From Promethearchaeota archaeon (lineage in GTDB: Archaea; Asgardarchaeota; Lokiarchaeia; Sigynarchaeales; SOKP01), in the NCBI GenBank assembly GCA_019058515.1, contig JAHPYY010000154.1:1-43155 (forward strand): DNA of 43,155 bases. Direction: 5' to 3'. The notes under the pieces are model-generated. The model was not told where the DNA came from and made no database searches. It saw nothing but the letters and a program-made list of their open reading frames with translations. Shown here one piece after another: positions 1-8,273 of this stretch. The position numbers and the translations under genes were made by a program. Numbering within the stretch: position 1 is the first letter of the stretch; the number at the start of each line of letters is the position of its first letter.

Positions 1-1934
1 AACTCCCTCATCATGTCTAATTTTATTCGAGCAGATACATTTAACGCTTTTCTGACTTTTTCGAGAATTTCCTTTTCTTTCGCAATTCTAAGTTGTTTTT
101 CTTTTTCTAGACGCTCTCTTTCTAGACGCTCTCTTTCTAGACGCTCTTTTTCTAAACGCTCTTTTTCTAGACGCTCTCTTTCTAGACGCTCTCTTTCTAA
201 TTTTTCTCTTTCTAGTCGCTCTCTCGTTATTCTTTCCTTTAGCTCCAGTTCTTTTCTTTCTCTTTTTTTATGTTTTTTCTTTCTAATTACGATATAACTT
301 ATTATTATGATGGCGATAACGGGAATTGAAATAAACACGCCCCTAAAAAGCCAATTATCAATAAAATTCAACGGATCTGTACCGTAAGATACTTCATTTC
401 CATCAGAAAAACCATCGTCATCAGAATCGTAATCATTCGGATCAGTATTATAAGTATTTGTTTCACTCCCATCATTCAAACCATCGTCATCAGAATCGTA
501 ATCATTCGGATCAGTATTATAAGTATTTGTTTCACTCCCATCATTCAAGCCATCACCATCAGAATCAGAATTATCCGGATCAGTATTATAAGTATTTATT
601 TCACTCCCATCATTCAAGCCATCACCATCAGAATCAGAATCATTCGGATCAGTATTATTTTGATATTCTTCAAGGTTAGACAGATTGTCATTATCAGGAT
701 CCCCTAAGGAATCATTTACTAATGGATCTAAACTATTTAAAACCTCCCAACCGTCTGGCATGTTATCATTATCAGAATCGGAATCATTCGGATCAGTGCC
801 ATAAATAATTTCATCATCATCACTTAAACCATCCTCATCAGTATCAGTTCTATATTTAACTAGACAAATGTCATAAATTCCCGCCCCATAATTAGATGTT
901 GTTCCTACTATGTAAAGATTGACTAAGGAATCTACTGCCACTCCAGCTCCAGAATCATCATCAGTTCCGCCCCATGTAAGATACCATTGCTGTGTACCAG
1001 AAGTATCATACTTAATTAGACAAATATCACGATCTCCCGCCCCATAACTATATGTTGTTCCTACTATGTAAGGATTACCTAAGGAATCTACTGCCACTCC
1101 AGTTCCATAATCATAATCAGTTCCACCCCACATACGATACCATTGTTGCGTACCAGAAGTATCATACTTTACCAGACAGATGTCATTACCTCCCGCCCCA
1201 TAACTAGATGTAGATCCTACTACGTAAAGATTACCTGAGGAATCTACTGCTACTCCCCATCCAGAATCACTATCAGTTCCGCCCCACGTACGATACCATT
1301 GCTGCACACCAGAAGTATCATATTTTACCAAACAAATGTCACCACTTCCCGCCCCATAATTAGATGTTGTTCCTACAACGTAAAGATTACCTGAGGAATC
1401 TACTGCCACTCCAGTTCCAGAATCACTATATATTCCGCCCCACGTACGATTCCATTGCTGCGTACCAGAAGTATCATACTTTACCAGAAAGATGTCACCA
1501 CTTCCCGCCCCATAACTATATGTATATCCTACTACGTAAAGATTACCTGAGGAATCTACTGCCACTCCCCTTCCATCCTCACTATCAGTTCCGCCCCACG
1601 TACGATACCATTGCTGCACACCAGAAGTATCATATTTTACCAAACAAATGTCACCACTTCCCGCCCCATAACTTTTTGTATACCCTAGTAAGTAAAGATT
1701 ACCTGAGGAATCTACTGCCACTCCCCTTCCATAATCATGATCAGTTCCGCCCCACGTTCGATACCATAAATATGGGATCTGGTCCTCATTATTAGCTGTT
1801 GAAGGGGGTGTAATAATGCTATTTTTCTCGTTATTATTTTTATAAGAATAAAATTCTTTTTGATGCAATAAGAAGTTGGAACTAAAACATAGGAGTGAAA
1901 GAAAAAAAATTATAGCAATTCTCTTAATTTTCAT
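1..1934 (-). CDS. Surface beta-propeller / calcium-repeat / TM / coiled-coil protein (3' end outside window)
   Basis: The frame opens with ATG at 1934 and stays open to the left edge (about 644 residues seen, C-terminus missing). Residues 1-22 form a basic, hydrophobic signal peptide. From about 55 to 361 there are six near-identical 52-53-residue blades (WYRTWGGTD...GxGVAVDSSGNLY...GTT..YGAG..DICLVKYD), typical of SBBP-type beta-propellers. Residues about 363-516 hold DxDxDG repeats with a 23-residue period (NDGSETNTYNTDPND), like thrombospondin type-3 calcium sites. One membrane helix lies at about 527-550, then basic residues and a charged helix of RERLE/KERLE pentads. The inferred topology is a calcium-stiffened extracellular sensor or adhesin with a cytoplasmic coil. 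It starts 3 bases after the stop of the SPFH-TIR gene, so the two are very probably co-transcribed and co-translated. The ligand is unknown. Confidence 0.85.
   Translation of the reverse strand, partial: MKIKRIAIIFFLSLLCFSSNFLLHQKEFYSYKNNNEKNSIITPPSTANNEDQIPYLWYRTWGGTDHDYGRGVAVDSSGNLYLLGYTKSYGAGSGDICLVKYDTSGVQQWYRTWGGTDSEDGRGVAVDSSGNLYVVGYTYSYGAGSGDIFLVKYDTSGTQQWNRTWGGIYSDSGTGVAVDSSGNLYVVGTTSNYGAGSGDICLVKYDTSGVQQWYRTWGGTDSDSGWGVAVDSSGNLYVVGSTSSYGAGGNDICLVKYDTSGTQQWYRMWGGTDYDYGTGVAVDSLGNPYIVGTTYSYGAGDRDICLIKYDTSGTQQWYLTWGGTDDDSGAGVAVDSLVNLYIVGTTSNYGAGIYDICLVKYRTDTDEDGLSDDDEIIYGTDPNDSDSDNDNMPDGWEVLNSLDPLVNDSLGDPDNDNLSNLEEYQNNTDPNDSDSDGDGLNDGSEINTYNTDPDNSDSDGDGLNDGSETNTYNTDPNDYDSDDDGLNDGSETNTYNTDPNDYDSDDDGFSDGNEVSYGTDPLNFIDNWLFRGVFISIPVIAIIIISYIVIRKKKHKKRERKELELKERITRERLEREKLERERLERERLEKERLEKERLERERLERERLEKEKQLRIAKEKEILEKVRKALNVSARIKLDMMRE
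103..228 (-). repeat. 15-bp tandem repeat encoding RERLE/KERLE coil
   Basis: About eight copies of a 15-base unit (minus strand, AGA/AAA GAG CGT CTA GAA) encode charged pentads inside the surface protein. The copies are nearly identical at DNA level, so this is a recent slippage expansion. The same stretch makes a spurious SRRSL-rich open frame on the plus strand. Confidence 0.8.
850..1785 (-). repeat. Six ~158-bp repeats encoding propeller blades
   Basis: Units repeat every 157-159 bases, recognisable by the plus-strand core CCGCCCCACGTACGATACCA at about 965, 1120, 1276, 1434, 1591 and 1750. Conservation at DNA level, not only protein level, points to recent duplication or gene conversion between blades. 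Confidence 0.8.
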
Positions 1935-1937
1935 CTA

Positions 1938-3362
1938 TTACCTCACCTTGGATATCTTATTTTCTCGAATAATTTCATTATAAAGGTTTTCAATGAATTG
2001 ATCAAAATTCTCTTTGGAATATTTAACATTTAATAAATGTCCTAACACTACAGGGATGTTTTCTTCATTTTCGTAAACAGGGATAATTTTAAGCAATCCT
2101 TTTTTCCTAAGTTGAAAAGCTGCTTGCCATTCATCTTCTACAGATTTTGATCTCGCTGCATTTTCCGAACAGAACAACACAAACACATTTGAAACCTTTA
2201 AGGTTCTTTCCACGTATTTAATGATATTTTCTCCACTGTGTTTTTCCCAGAATAAAACATTATTAATTCGAGGGAATTTTTTTAGTCTTTCAGAGATTTT
2301 AAAGATTTGGAAATATTCTGAGTCCTTTGTCGAATAACTTAAAAAAATTTTAAAATCCTTTGAGCCATTTTGATATTTAGCTTCGTAAGTTTCTTTCTCT
2401 TTCAATAATCCTGCTTCAGCCATTACTTTTGCAATTTCAACATTTTTTTCTCCTTCCGCTTGGATTTTTGCTATATCCCCTGCAACTCTAGCTTTTTGCT
2501 CTTTTTCCAAAATTTCTACATCCATACTTTTTTCTAATTTTTCTGCTTCAACTAAATATTTTTTCTCAGCTAGTTTTGCTTTAGCATCTAATTCAGCTTG
2601 TTCACGTTCAAAAGCTTTCTTTTGAGATTCAAATTCCAGTTTTTTAGCCTCTAATTCTTGTTTTTGCTTTAAAATGTCAAGTTCATCAGTTATTACTGAT
2701 TTTTCTCTCTCAGTTCTATATAAAGCGTCCATTCCTTCTGGAGATTGTATTCCGAGTACATTTAAAGATTCAAGTTCTAAACCATATCTTATAAACTCAT
2801 CGGTGATCTTTGATATAATTAAATTTATTACACGTTCCCTATCTTCTAAAATTATTTTCTTTGCCTCATAATTCTTAAAAGTGTCTCTCATTGATGTTTG
2901 TAGAAGACTTATAATCCAATTCCGTAAATCTTTTATAATCCAGGTTTTCTTCCCTGCAACAATTTCAGAATAAAATGTTTTGACATCAGTAATTTTTAAT
3001 TTTAAATCACCATGAAGTCCTATTATATGTCCATCTTTAGTGGGGATGCCATTTGATTGTGGTACCCCCCATCGAATTTCAAGAAGGGAAGTATCAATCC
3101 AGACTATCTCTGTACCCTTAATTCTTGCCTTTTTATCAATTTCATAGACACCTCCTCCCAATTCTCCCATCAACTTACCTTTACTATAGAATAATGCTTT
3201 TTCATAATCTTTAACAGCAAAACAACTTATTTTTTTAATGTTATCTCCTAGTTGGGGATAGATATACAATAAAGGTGTTTCATTTCCCATACTCTTCTTT
3301 TGCCACGAGATAATCTTAGGATCTAAGTCTTTATACTTTTTATCACTTAATTTCTTAAACAT
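1938..3362 (-). CDS. SPFH/band-7 protein fused to a C-terminal TIR domain
   Basis: 474 residues. The N-terminal half (about 20-215) resembles SPFH/flotillin-type scaffolds: a beta-rich block with GELGGGVYEI and IEWVDTS-like strands, then helices with the IxSPEGMDALYRxEREK region. Residues about 216-330 are a long Lys/Glu/Ala coiled coil typical of flotillins. The TIR domain begins near 335 with FKIFLSYSTKDSEYF, contains NVLFWEK and FVLFCSENAARSKSVEDEW, and ends near 465; Glu411 is the best match to the catalytic glutamate of TIR NADases. There is no signal peptide or membrane helix, so it should be cytoplasmic, oligomerising through SPFH and coil. SPFH scaffolds cluster partners and TIR domains cleave NAD or signal, so an inducible NADase or signalling scaffold is inferred. 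ATG at 3362 has a purine-rich AAGGTAAGGCGG upstream. The downstream surface protein follows after 3 bases. Confidence 0.85.
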   Translation of the reverse strand: MFKKLSDKKYKDLDPKIISWQKKSMGNETPLLYIYPQLGDNIKKISCFAVKDYEKALFYSKGKLMGELGGGVYEIDKKARIKGTEIVWIDTSLLEIRWGVPQSNGIPTKDGHIIGLHGDLKLKITDVKTFYSEIVAGKKTWIIKDLRNWIISLLQTSMRDTFKNYEAKKIILEDRERVINLIISKITDEFIRYGLELESLNVLGIQSPEGMDALYRTEREKSVITDELDILKQKQELEAKKLEFESQKKAFEREQAELDAKAKLAEKKYLVEAEKLEKSMDVEILEKEQKARVAGDIAKIQAEGEKNVEIAKVMAEAGLLKEKETYEAKYQNGSKDFKIFLSYSTKDSEYFQIFKISERLKKFPRINNVLFWEKHSGENIIKYVERTLKVSNVFVLFCSENAARSKSVEDEWQAAFQLRKKGLLKIIPVYENEENIPVVLGHLLNVKYSKENFDQFIENLYNEIIRENKISKVR

Positions 3363-3438
3363 TTTTTTCCGCCTTACCTTTTTTTAATATTCTGACCATA
3401 TTTAATTTTTATTTAAAATTGATTAATATGAACTATGG

Positions 3439-4788
3439 CTATTTTTCTGAAACAATATACCATTGTTCACCGTGTAAAAATGATTTTGAATATTTCAAAA
3501 TACCAATTTCAGAGAGATGATCTAATATTTTTCTAACTTTATTTATAGGCCAATCTGTTTCACTCGCAAGATCGGCTATAGAGAATTTTGGTAGTTTAAT
3601 TGCCAATGAAATTAGTTTTGTTTCGTCTTCAGTTATATCTTGAGGTTTCAATTGGACAACCTTTAGATAATGATCTTCATCTCCCTGTATTTCTTTTATT
3701 CCTGGAATAAATCCTTTATCAGCAAGTAAATTTATTGTTTTTTCTAGCTGTTCGATGGTAATAGAAAGTTGAGGTTTTTCATCTAGGATTAGTTGATGAA
3801 ACTCATATAAGGGGATTGTTTCAGCAATTTCATAGTTATGATCTTTTAGCTTTTTTTGACCTTTATTTAATAAAGCAATAAATTCTAAAACAGTCTCCTT
3901 AATTGCTTCAATCTTATTCTCTTCATTCATTGGTATCTCTATAATATCTTCTAAGAGATCTGTTGAAAGTTCATTTCTGACTATCTTTTTCAAGTATTCA
4001 TCAGAAAATATATGAGATTTTACTTTTATAGATTCTCTTAAATTAATTAATTTAGTAATAAATCTTAATTCTTCCCTTAGATCATTTGCTATTGAAAAAG
4101 CATTTGAATATGCCTGGTTTTCAATTAGTTGAGATAATCTATTTAGATAATCTGAAATTCTATTTAATTGATTTAGAATTATAGAATTCAAAAATGCAAT
4201 TTCAGCGTAAATTTGCTTGGTATCTACTTTTGAAATAGTTTTTTTCTTTTCATTAATTTCTTTTATTTCTTTATGTAAATCAACAGGAGTTTTTGGTATA
4301 TTTACCATAGAAGTTCTAAGATATTTTACACGTTTTAAACTAAAACTTATTAAGTCTTCGAAAACAGGATGATTCAAGTTCAGGACAGGTCCTAAAACTT
4401 TACTTAACTCTATTTGCATTTGATTCAATTTTGAAATTATTTTCTCTTGAGTTAAATCTATCCTTTCATTTAACTCATTAAGTTTACGAGGGATCTGTAT
4501 ATCATGTAATAATTCATCTTCTATACTGAGAAATTTAATTTCATCTTCAATACCATTAGCTTTCTTTATTACCTTCATCCCAAATTTAGTTATTTGCCAT
4601 TTTGGTAAAACCTTATTTTCCTCCACTATTCTCTCAACTTGCCCAAATTTTTCCAATTGTAGAAGTATATTTTTTACAACTCTCATTGAAATGTCTGTTT
4701 TTTCACTTATATTACGTATACTTGATAATTTTTTTGTTTGTTTTAAAAAACGTAAAATTTTTTCAATTCCTTGTAGACTTAAGGGCAT
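3439..4788 (-). CDS. Multi-winged-helix, long helical protein (UFL1/DDRGK1-like candidate)
   Basis: I do not recognise a named family. The N-terminus (about 5-80) is a clear winged helix (LSSIRNISEKTDISMRVVKN, then a wing ending KWQITKFG). A long helical and coiled region follows (about 90-320). The C-terminus carries two more winged-helix-like units (about 328-390 and 390-449, the last with FSIADLASETDWPINKVRKI). Tandem winged helices joined by helices are also the architecture of the UFM1 E3 components UFL1 and DDRGK1, and the gene is divergent from the UFM1-type operon, so an E3 scaffold role is possible. A regulator of the divergent operon is the sober alternative. ATG 4788 is chosen; TTG 4809 would add 7 residues. 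The stop is TAG, followed by a second in-frame TAG. Confidence 0.7.
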   Translation of the reverse strand: MPLSLQGIEKILRFLKQTKKLSSIRNISEKTDISMRVVKNILLQLEKFGQVERIVEENKVLPKWQITKFGMKVIKKANGIEDEIKFLSIEDELLHDIQIPRKLNELNERIDLTQEKIISKLNQMQIELSKVLGPVLNLNHPVFEDLISFSLKRVKYLRTSMVNIPKTPVDLHKEIKEINEKKKTISKVDTKQIYAEIAFLNSIILNQLNRISDYLNRLSQLIENQAYSNAFSIANDLREELRFITKLINLRESIKVKSHIFSDEYLKKIVRNELSTDLLEDIIEIPMNEENKIEAIKETVLEFIALLNKGQKKLKDHNYEIAETIPLYEFHQLILDEKPQLSITIEQLEKTINLLADKGFIPGIKEIQGDEDHYLKVVQLKPQDITEDETKLISLAIKLPKFSIADLASETDWPINKVRKILDHLSEIGILKYSKSFLHGEQWYIVSEK

Positions 4789-4869
4789 ATCTCTCGAAGA
4801 TTCACTCAATTTTTTTTCTCAATTGGAATTTTTTTTTAGTTGATATATAATTGAAATAGATCATTTTCA

Positions 4870-4923
4870 TATTTAAATCTTTTGCCATATGGAAAACTTT
4901 GACCAAATGGAAATATTTAAATA
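4870..4923. promoter_or_regulatory. Divergent promoter with paired CCAWATGGAAA direct repeats
   Basis: Between the winged-helix gene and the UFM1-type operon lie two direct repeats, CCATATGGAAA (4885-4895) and CCAAATGGAAA (4903-4913), 18 bases apart. They are flanked by TATA-like boxes: ATTTAAATATG reading minus (about 4870-4879) and TATTTAAATA reading plus (4914-4923). The second repeat occupies the BRE position of the plus promoter. A shared operator that controls both directions is inferred. Confidence 0.5.
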
Positions 4924-5050
4924 ATTAGAAAAAAATAATTTGTATAAGAATGTTAAATAATTTAAATATTAAAATAAGAAATCAAATACAAAAATAGGAT
5001 AAATTGTAAATTAACCTGATATAATTAAAAATTTTAAACTAATTCGTCAT

Positions 5051-6136
5051 ATGATGCAAACCTACAAATTAATTCCCCAACTACGGGAAAACTGTATTAT
5101 AGAGGGTAAGAAAGAATGGTTATCTGAATATAGCAAAGGTGATACAATATTTTTGATTACAAATACTCCAATGAAAAAATTTTCTATAATTTCGAAAATT
5201 GAAGATATGAAATATTCTGAGACACCATATGTTTACATAGATAAAAGAATAGTGGAAAACTTCGGTGAAAATGATGAGGTTATATTATTAAAATATAATC
5301 CCGCAGAAGCATTAGAAGTTCAATTGAATATATCAAATGAATATGGAATTATAACAAAAGGAGATTGGACTTCAAATATCAAACCTTCTTTAATTAATAA
5401 AATAATAGATTTGGGTCAGGAAATTCCATTTTTGATTCCATGGAAAGGTGGTGCTTCAATAGTAGGTACGGGTTTCGTTAATTTCACATTACCAAATCCA
5501 CCCGTTTTTATAGGTGAGAGAACTAAAATCCTTTTGGATAAGGCTTCAAATGAACAATTAACCTCAAATAAAATGTCAAGCTTGATAATGAAAAAAGAAC
5601 GAGTAGATATTTTAGAAAAACAAATAAAAGAAAACACGATTCAAAAGATCCGAGAAATTAAACATCAAAATTATCCCAACAAAGGGATTAAATATAAATT
5701 TAAGGTGACCGATCCACCACAATTATTTTACTCCATTTCTAATATTTTTAAGGGGTTAGATGTAATAGAGGATCCTACTGAAAAAATTTACGGTGATAAT
5801 CAAGAAAACTACTTTGCTTCGGCAGTATTCTTAACTCATGATGAGAAGAGTTCTTTTCAACTAATTGATGTTCAAGTAGTAGCAACAAATTCATCCGGAT
5901 TTTTGATGATATGGGTTACTGCAAAAAATGAAGCAATCATAACTAAAACATTAGATTCTTATAATCTCAGAATTTCTCAATTAAAGAAAGGGTTAGAACA
6001 AGAAGCAATAGTGTTAAGTATTCAGTGTCCAGAATGTGGGGCACAATTACCAATAAAAAATATTGATATAAATGGAATTGTCGAATGTAATTTTTGTAGT
6101 ACAATCTCAAAAATTCCAAAGATCTTAAGGTATTAA
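5051..6136 (+). CDS. Cdc48-N/Ufd1-like double-psi barrel protein with C-terminal zinc ribbon
   Basis: 361 residues, first gene of the UFM1-type operon. Residues about 25-165 follow the order of elements in the Cdc48/p97 N domain and the related Ufd1 N domain: GDTIFLI, a second strand set, VYIDKRIVENFGENDEVILL, then a linker and a second lobe with IKPSLINKIIDLGQEIPFLI and GERTKILL. No AAA ATPase follows. Residues about 165-205 are helical, about 205-320 an unassigned alpha/beta domain, and the C-terminus is a four-cysteine zinc ribbon (C326, C329, C346, C349; CPECG and CNFC). The E1 gene starts 13 bases downstream. A Ufd1-like adaptor that binds the modifier or a conjugate and hands it to a Cdc48 ATPase is the favoured inference. 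The fold assignment rests on pattern only. Confidence 0.65.
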   Translation: MMQTYKLIPQLRENCIIEGKKEWLSEYSKGDTIFLITNTPMKKFSIISKIEDMKYSETPYVYIDKRIVENFGENDEVILLKYNPAEALEVQLNISNEYGIITKGDWTSNIKPSLINKIIDLGQEIPFLIPWKGGASIVGTGFVNFTLPNPPVFIGERTKILLDKASNEQLTSNKMSSLIMKKERVDILEKQIKENTIQKIREIKHQNYPNKGIKYKFKVTDPPQLFYSISNIFKGLDVIEDPTEKIYGDNQENYFASAVFLTHDEKSSFQLIDVQVVATNSSGFLMIWVTAKNEAIITKTLDSYNLRISQLKKGLEQEAIVLSIQCPECGAQLPIKNIDINGIVECNFCSTISKIPKILRY

Positions 6137-6149
6137 ATTAATCAATGGT

Positions 6150-6998
6150 ATGGAAAGGAAAGAAACAAGATACACCAGATTAAAAGCAATAAAAGAATTT
6201 GGTTATGATGTAGATTGGGATTTATTAAAAAAATTCCATGTAGGGATTATAGGAGTAGGAGGTCTAGGTTGTGTATCTTCTGAGATGGTTGTAAGGTGTG
6301 GAATTGGTAAACTTTCCTTATTTGACTTCGATACAGTTGAAATTGTAAATTTAAATCGACTAATGTTCAAAGAAGAACATATAGGTTTGAAAAAAGTTCA
6401 AGTGGCCTCTAGAATTCTAAAAGAAATTAATCCTGATGTTGAAATAAAGATTTATGATAGAAATATTATGGATATAAATTTTGAAAGCAAATTTGAAGAC
6501 TCAATCTCCAAAATGAATATTATCTTAAATGGACTTGATAATATTCCCGCTAGAGAATATTTAAATGTAAAATGTATTAAACTTAATATTCCCTATATAG
6601 ATGCAGGTGCTTCAAGAAGTGGTTTATCGGGTTATGTTCATCCTGTTATTCCATATAAAACAGCCTGTGCAAAATGTATAAGTAGCATTGGTTTAGATCT
6701 TCCAGATGAGAGAGGTGAACCATGCGTAGCATCACTTCCTTCGACCATGGCAATTTTAGCAGGTATACAACTCCAAGAAATGTTAAAATTTCTATTGAAA
6801 TTTGGAGAAATGGTTGATTATTTAATGTATGATATGGTAAATGGGTGCTTTTTTAGTTATGCGACTCATTTGGATGAAAATTGCCCAATTTGCGGAAAAA
6901 AATCTAAAAAATTTAAAAACGAGGTAACACCAAAAATATCCGCTTCAGATCTAGATGATTTAATAAATATAATTAAAGATGAGGGTGAAGAACAATAA
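6150..6998 (+). CDS. UBA5-like E1 activating enzyme of a UFM1-type system
   Basis: 282 residues, ThiF/E1 superfamily. It has the adenylate-binding GVGGLG (35-40), FDFD followed by VEIVNLNRL, and DNIPAR. It is closest in pattern to UBA5 rather than MoeB/ThiF or UBA1: KVQVASRILKEINPDVEI, the catalytic-cysteine block GEPCVASLPSTM (C192; UBA5 has GVCAASLPTTM), and LAGIQLQEMLKFLLKFG, which UBA5 shares almost word for word. Zinc ligands are C173/C176 (CAKC) and C245/C248 (CPIC). The short C-terminal tail (about 265-278, SDLDDLINIIK) resembles the UBA5 terminal UFC1-binding helix (SLEDLMAKMK). Length suits the minimal homodimeric E1 class with no second catalytic-cysteine domain. It activates the modifier encoded 1.3 kb downstream by adenylation and thioester transfer. 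The gene order supports one transcript. Confidence 0.92.
   Translation: MERKETRYTRLKAIKEFGYDVDWDLLKKFHVGIIGVGGLGCVSSEMVVRCGIGKLSLFDFDTVEIVNLNRLMFKEEHIGLKKVQVASRILKEINPDVEIKIYDRNIMDINFESKFEDSISKMNIILNGLDNIPAREYLNVKCIKLNIPYIDAGASRSGLSGYVHPVIPYKTACAKCISSIGLDLPDERGEPCVASLPSTMAILAGIQLQEMLKFLLKFGEMVDYLMYDMVNGCFFSYATHLDENCPICGKKSKKFKNEVTPKISASDLDDLINIIKDEGEEQ
6983..6997 (+). promoter_or_regulatory. Shine-Dalgarno and ATA start for the JAMM gene, inside the E1 3' end
   Basis: GGGTGA at 6983-6988 complements the archaeal 16S 3' end (AUCACCUCC). After 6 bases comes ATA at 6995-6997, which shares bases with the E1 TAA stop. No ATG, GTG or TTG exists in this frame before 7154. Stops close the frame just upstream (6974, 6980, 6986), so this is the only SD-linked start that keeps the catalytic glutamate. 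Confidence 0.6.
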
Positions 6999-8194
6999 GA
7001 TATTTTAATATTTCGAATGAATTTTTAGAAGCCATCAAAAATCAAGCACTTTCTAATGAAAATGAAATTTATGGATGGCTAATTGGCTACCAGAAAAATG
7101 ATATTTCAAATGTATTAGCAATTTTTGAATGTAAAAGATTTGAACACCAAACTTTGATTAGTGCTGTTCCTGATGCTCAGGAGTTTCAGGAATTCAGTTT
7201 TATGCTACCTCAAGGGATTGGACCTATTGGGATTTATCATTCTCATCCGTTCTCAAGTAAAATCTTCCATAGTCACACAGATGATTCTACTTTAATTAGC
7301 TTAAGTAATCAATTTCCTCAATGTATATCAATAGTTACTAATGGACAGCAAATTAATTATTATCAAATGGGTAAAGAAAGCAAGACACAAGAAATTAAAG
7401 TAAAAATTATTAAACCTAATATTCCTAGATTTCTATTAATTTCTATGAAAGAAAGTCTAGTAATAAAATTACAACAAGAAGATCTCAACAATTCAATAAA
7501 TAGAAACAACGTAAAAATCAAAATTCTCAATAAAATAAGAGAATTTTTTGAGCAGTGTTGGGAGGAGATGGTGTTATTTCATAAACATAAATTAATCAAG
7601 AAACATGAAATTATTAAACCATATTTGGTAAATTCCATTAATGAAGAACCTATATTTATTAAAATCCCAGATCACTATAAGATTCATAAAATGGAAGAAT
7701 TATTAATCGAAAGTTCCAAGAAAAGTAATAGTAACGAGCTTACAAGCTTTAATTTAATGATAAAGACTACAATTCCAATATACATTACAGAGGAAAATAA
7801 AAAATTTGATGAAATAAGCCAATTAGTAAAAACAGAATTTATTAGTAATAACATTTTAAAAAAAATTTATAATAGCATTATTAATATTGAACGTACACAA
7901 ATCCTTATTCCTGAAGATTGTTTTCTTAATTATTTCGGTTTCTGTATTAAATTAATTACTTTTAATAATGAACTTATTCCTCACAATGATTTAAATAAAT
8001 CAACAAATGAATTTTTAATCAAACTTTTATCATTTTTTGAAATTTTTAGTCATATGAAGATGGAAATTAAATTTAAAAGCAAAATATTTACGTTTCTTAA
8101 TGATTTTGAAAATTCAATTAATTTATTTAATTGGGACGAAGAAATTGTAAGGAAATTTTCAATATTTAAAAAAAATGTAAATTTAATAGATTAA
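6995..8194 (+). CDS. JAMM/MPN+ metalloprotease, probable deconjugase of the UFM1-like modifier
   Basis: The JAMM zinc site is HSHPFSSKIFHSHTD (His, His, then Ser and Asp). The spacing is one residue longer than the usual HxH-x7-SxxD. The nearest conventional start (TTG 7154) would delete the first strand and the catalytic glutamate. The same frame runs upstream through NEIYGWLIG, a proper JAMM Glu strand, to ATA 6995, which overlaps the E1 stop by 4 bases and has GGGTGA 6 bases before it. From ATA the protein has 399 residues: E24, H82, H84, S93 and D96. About 260 C-terminal residues match nothing I know. Eukaryotic UFM1 is cleaved by cysteine peptidases (UFSP1/2), so a JAMM here would be a distinct solution, as Rpn11-like JAMMs are in archaeal ubiquitin operons. 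Confidence 0.82.
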   Translation: MRYFNISNEFLEAIKNQALSNENEIYGWLIGYQKNDISNVLAIFECKRFEHQTLISAVPDAQEFQEFSFMLPQGIGPIGIYHSHPFSSKIFHSHTDDSTLISLSNQFPQCISIVTNGQQINYYQMGKESKTQEIKVKIIKPNIPRFLLISMKESLVIKLQQEDLNNSINRNNVKIKILNKIREFFEQCWEEMVLFHKHKLIKKHEIIKPYLVNSINEEPIFIKIPDHYKIHKMEELLIESSKKSNSNELTSFNLMIKTTIPIYITEENKKFDEISQLVKTEFISNNILKKIYNSIINIERTQILIPEDCFLNYFGFCIKLITFNNELIPHNDLNKSTNEFLIKLLSFFEIFSHMKMEIKFKSKIFTFLNDFENSINLFNWDEEIVRKFSIFKKNVNLID

Positions 8195-8273
8195 CATTAA
8201 AGGAAAATTAAAAAAAATTAAAAAAGAAAATATAAATTATATAATTAAAAAAAGGGTATAGGGATAAGAAAAA

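Noticed and set aside
13..297. Plus-strand frame rich in SRRSL repeats
   Set aside because: Antisense shadow of the RERLE coil of the minus-strand surface protein; no start signal of its own.
103..1785. Possible CRISPR-like array
   Set aside because: Repeats are contiguous in-frame coding units without spacers, and no cas genes are present.
458..1795. Plus-strand His-rich and RKDYLRNLLPL-repeat frames
   Set aside because: Antisense of the DxDxDG and propeller repeats, whose minus-strand reading has signal peptide, blades and membrane helix in order.
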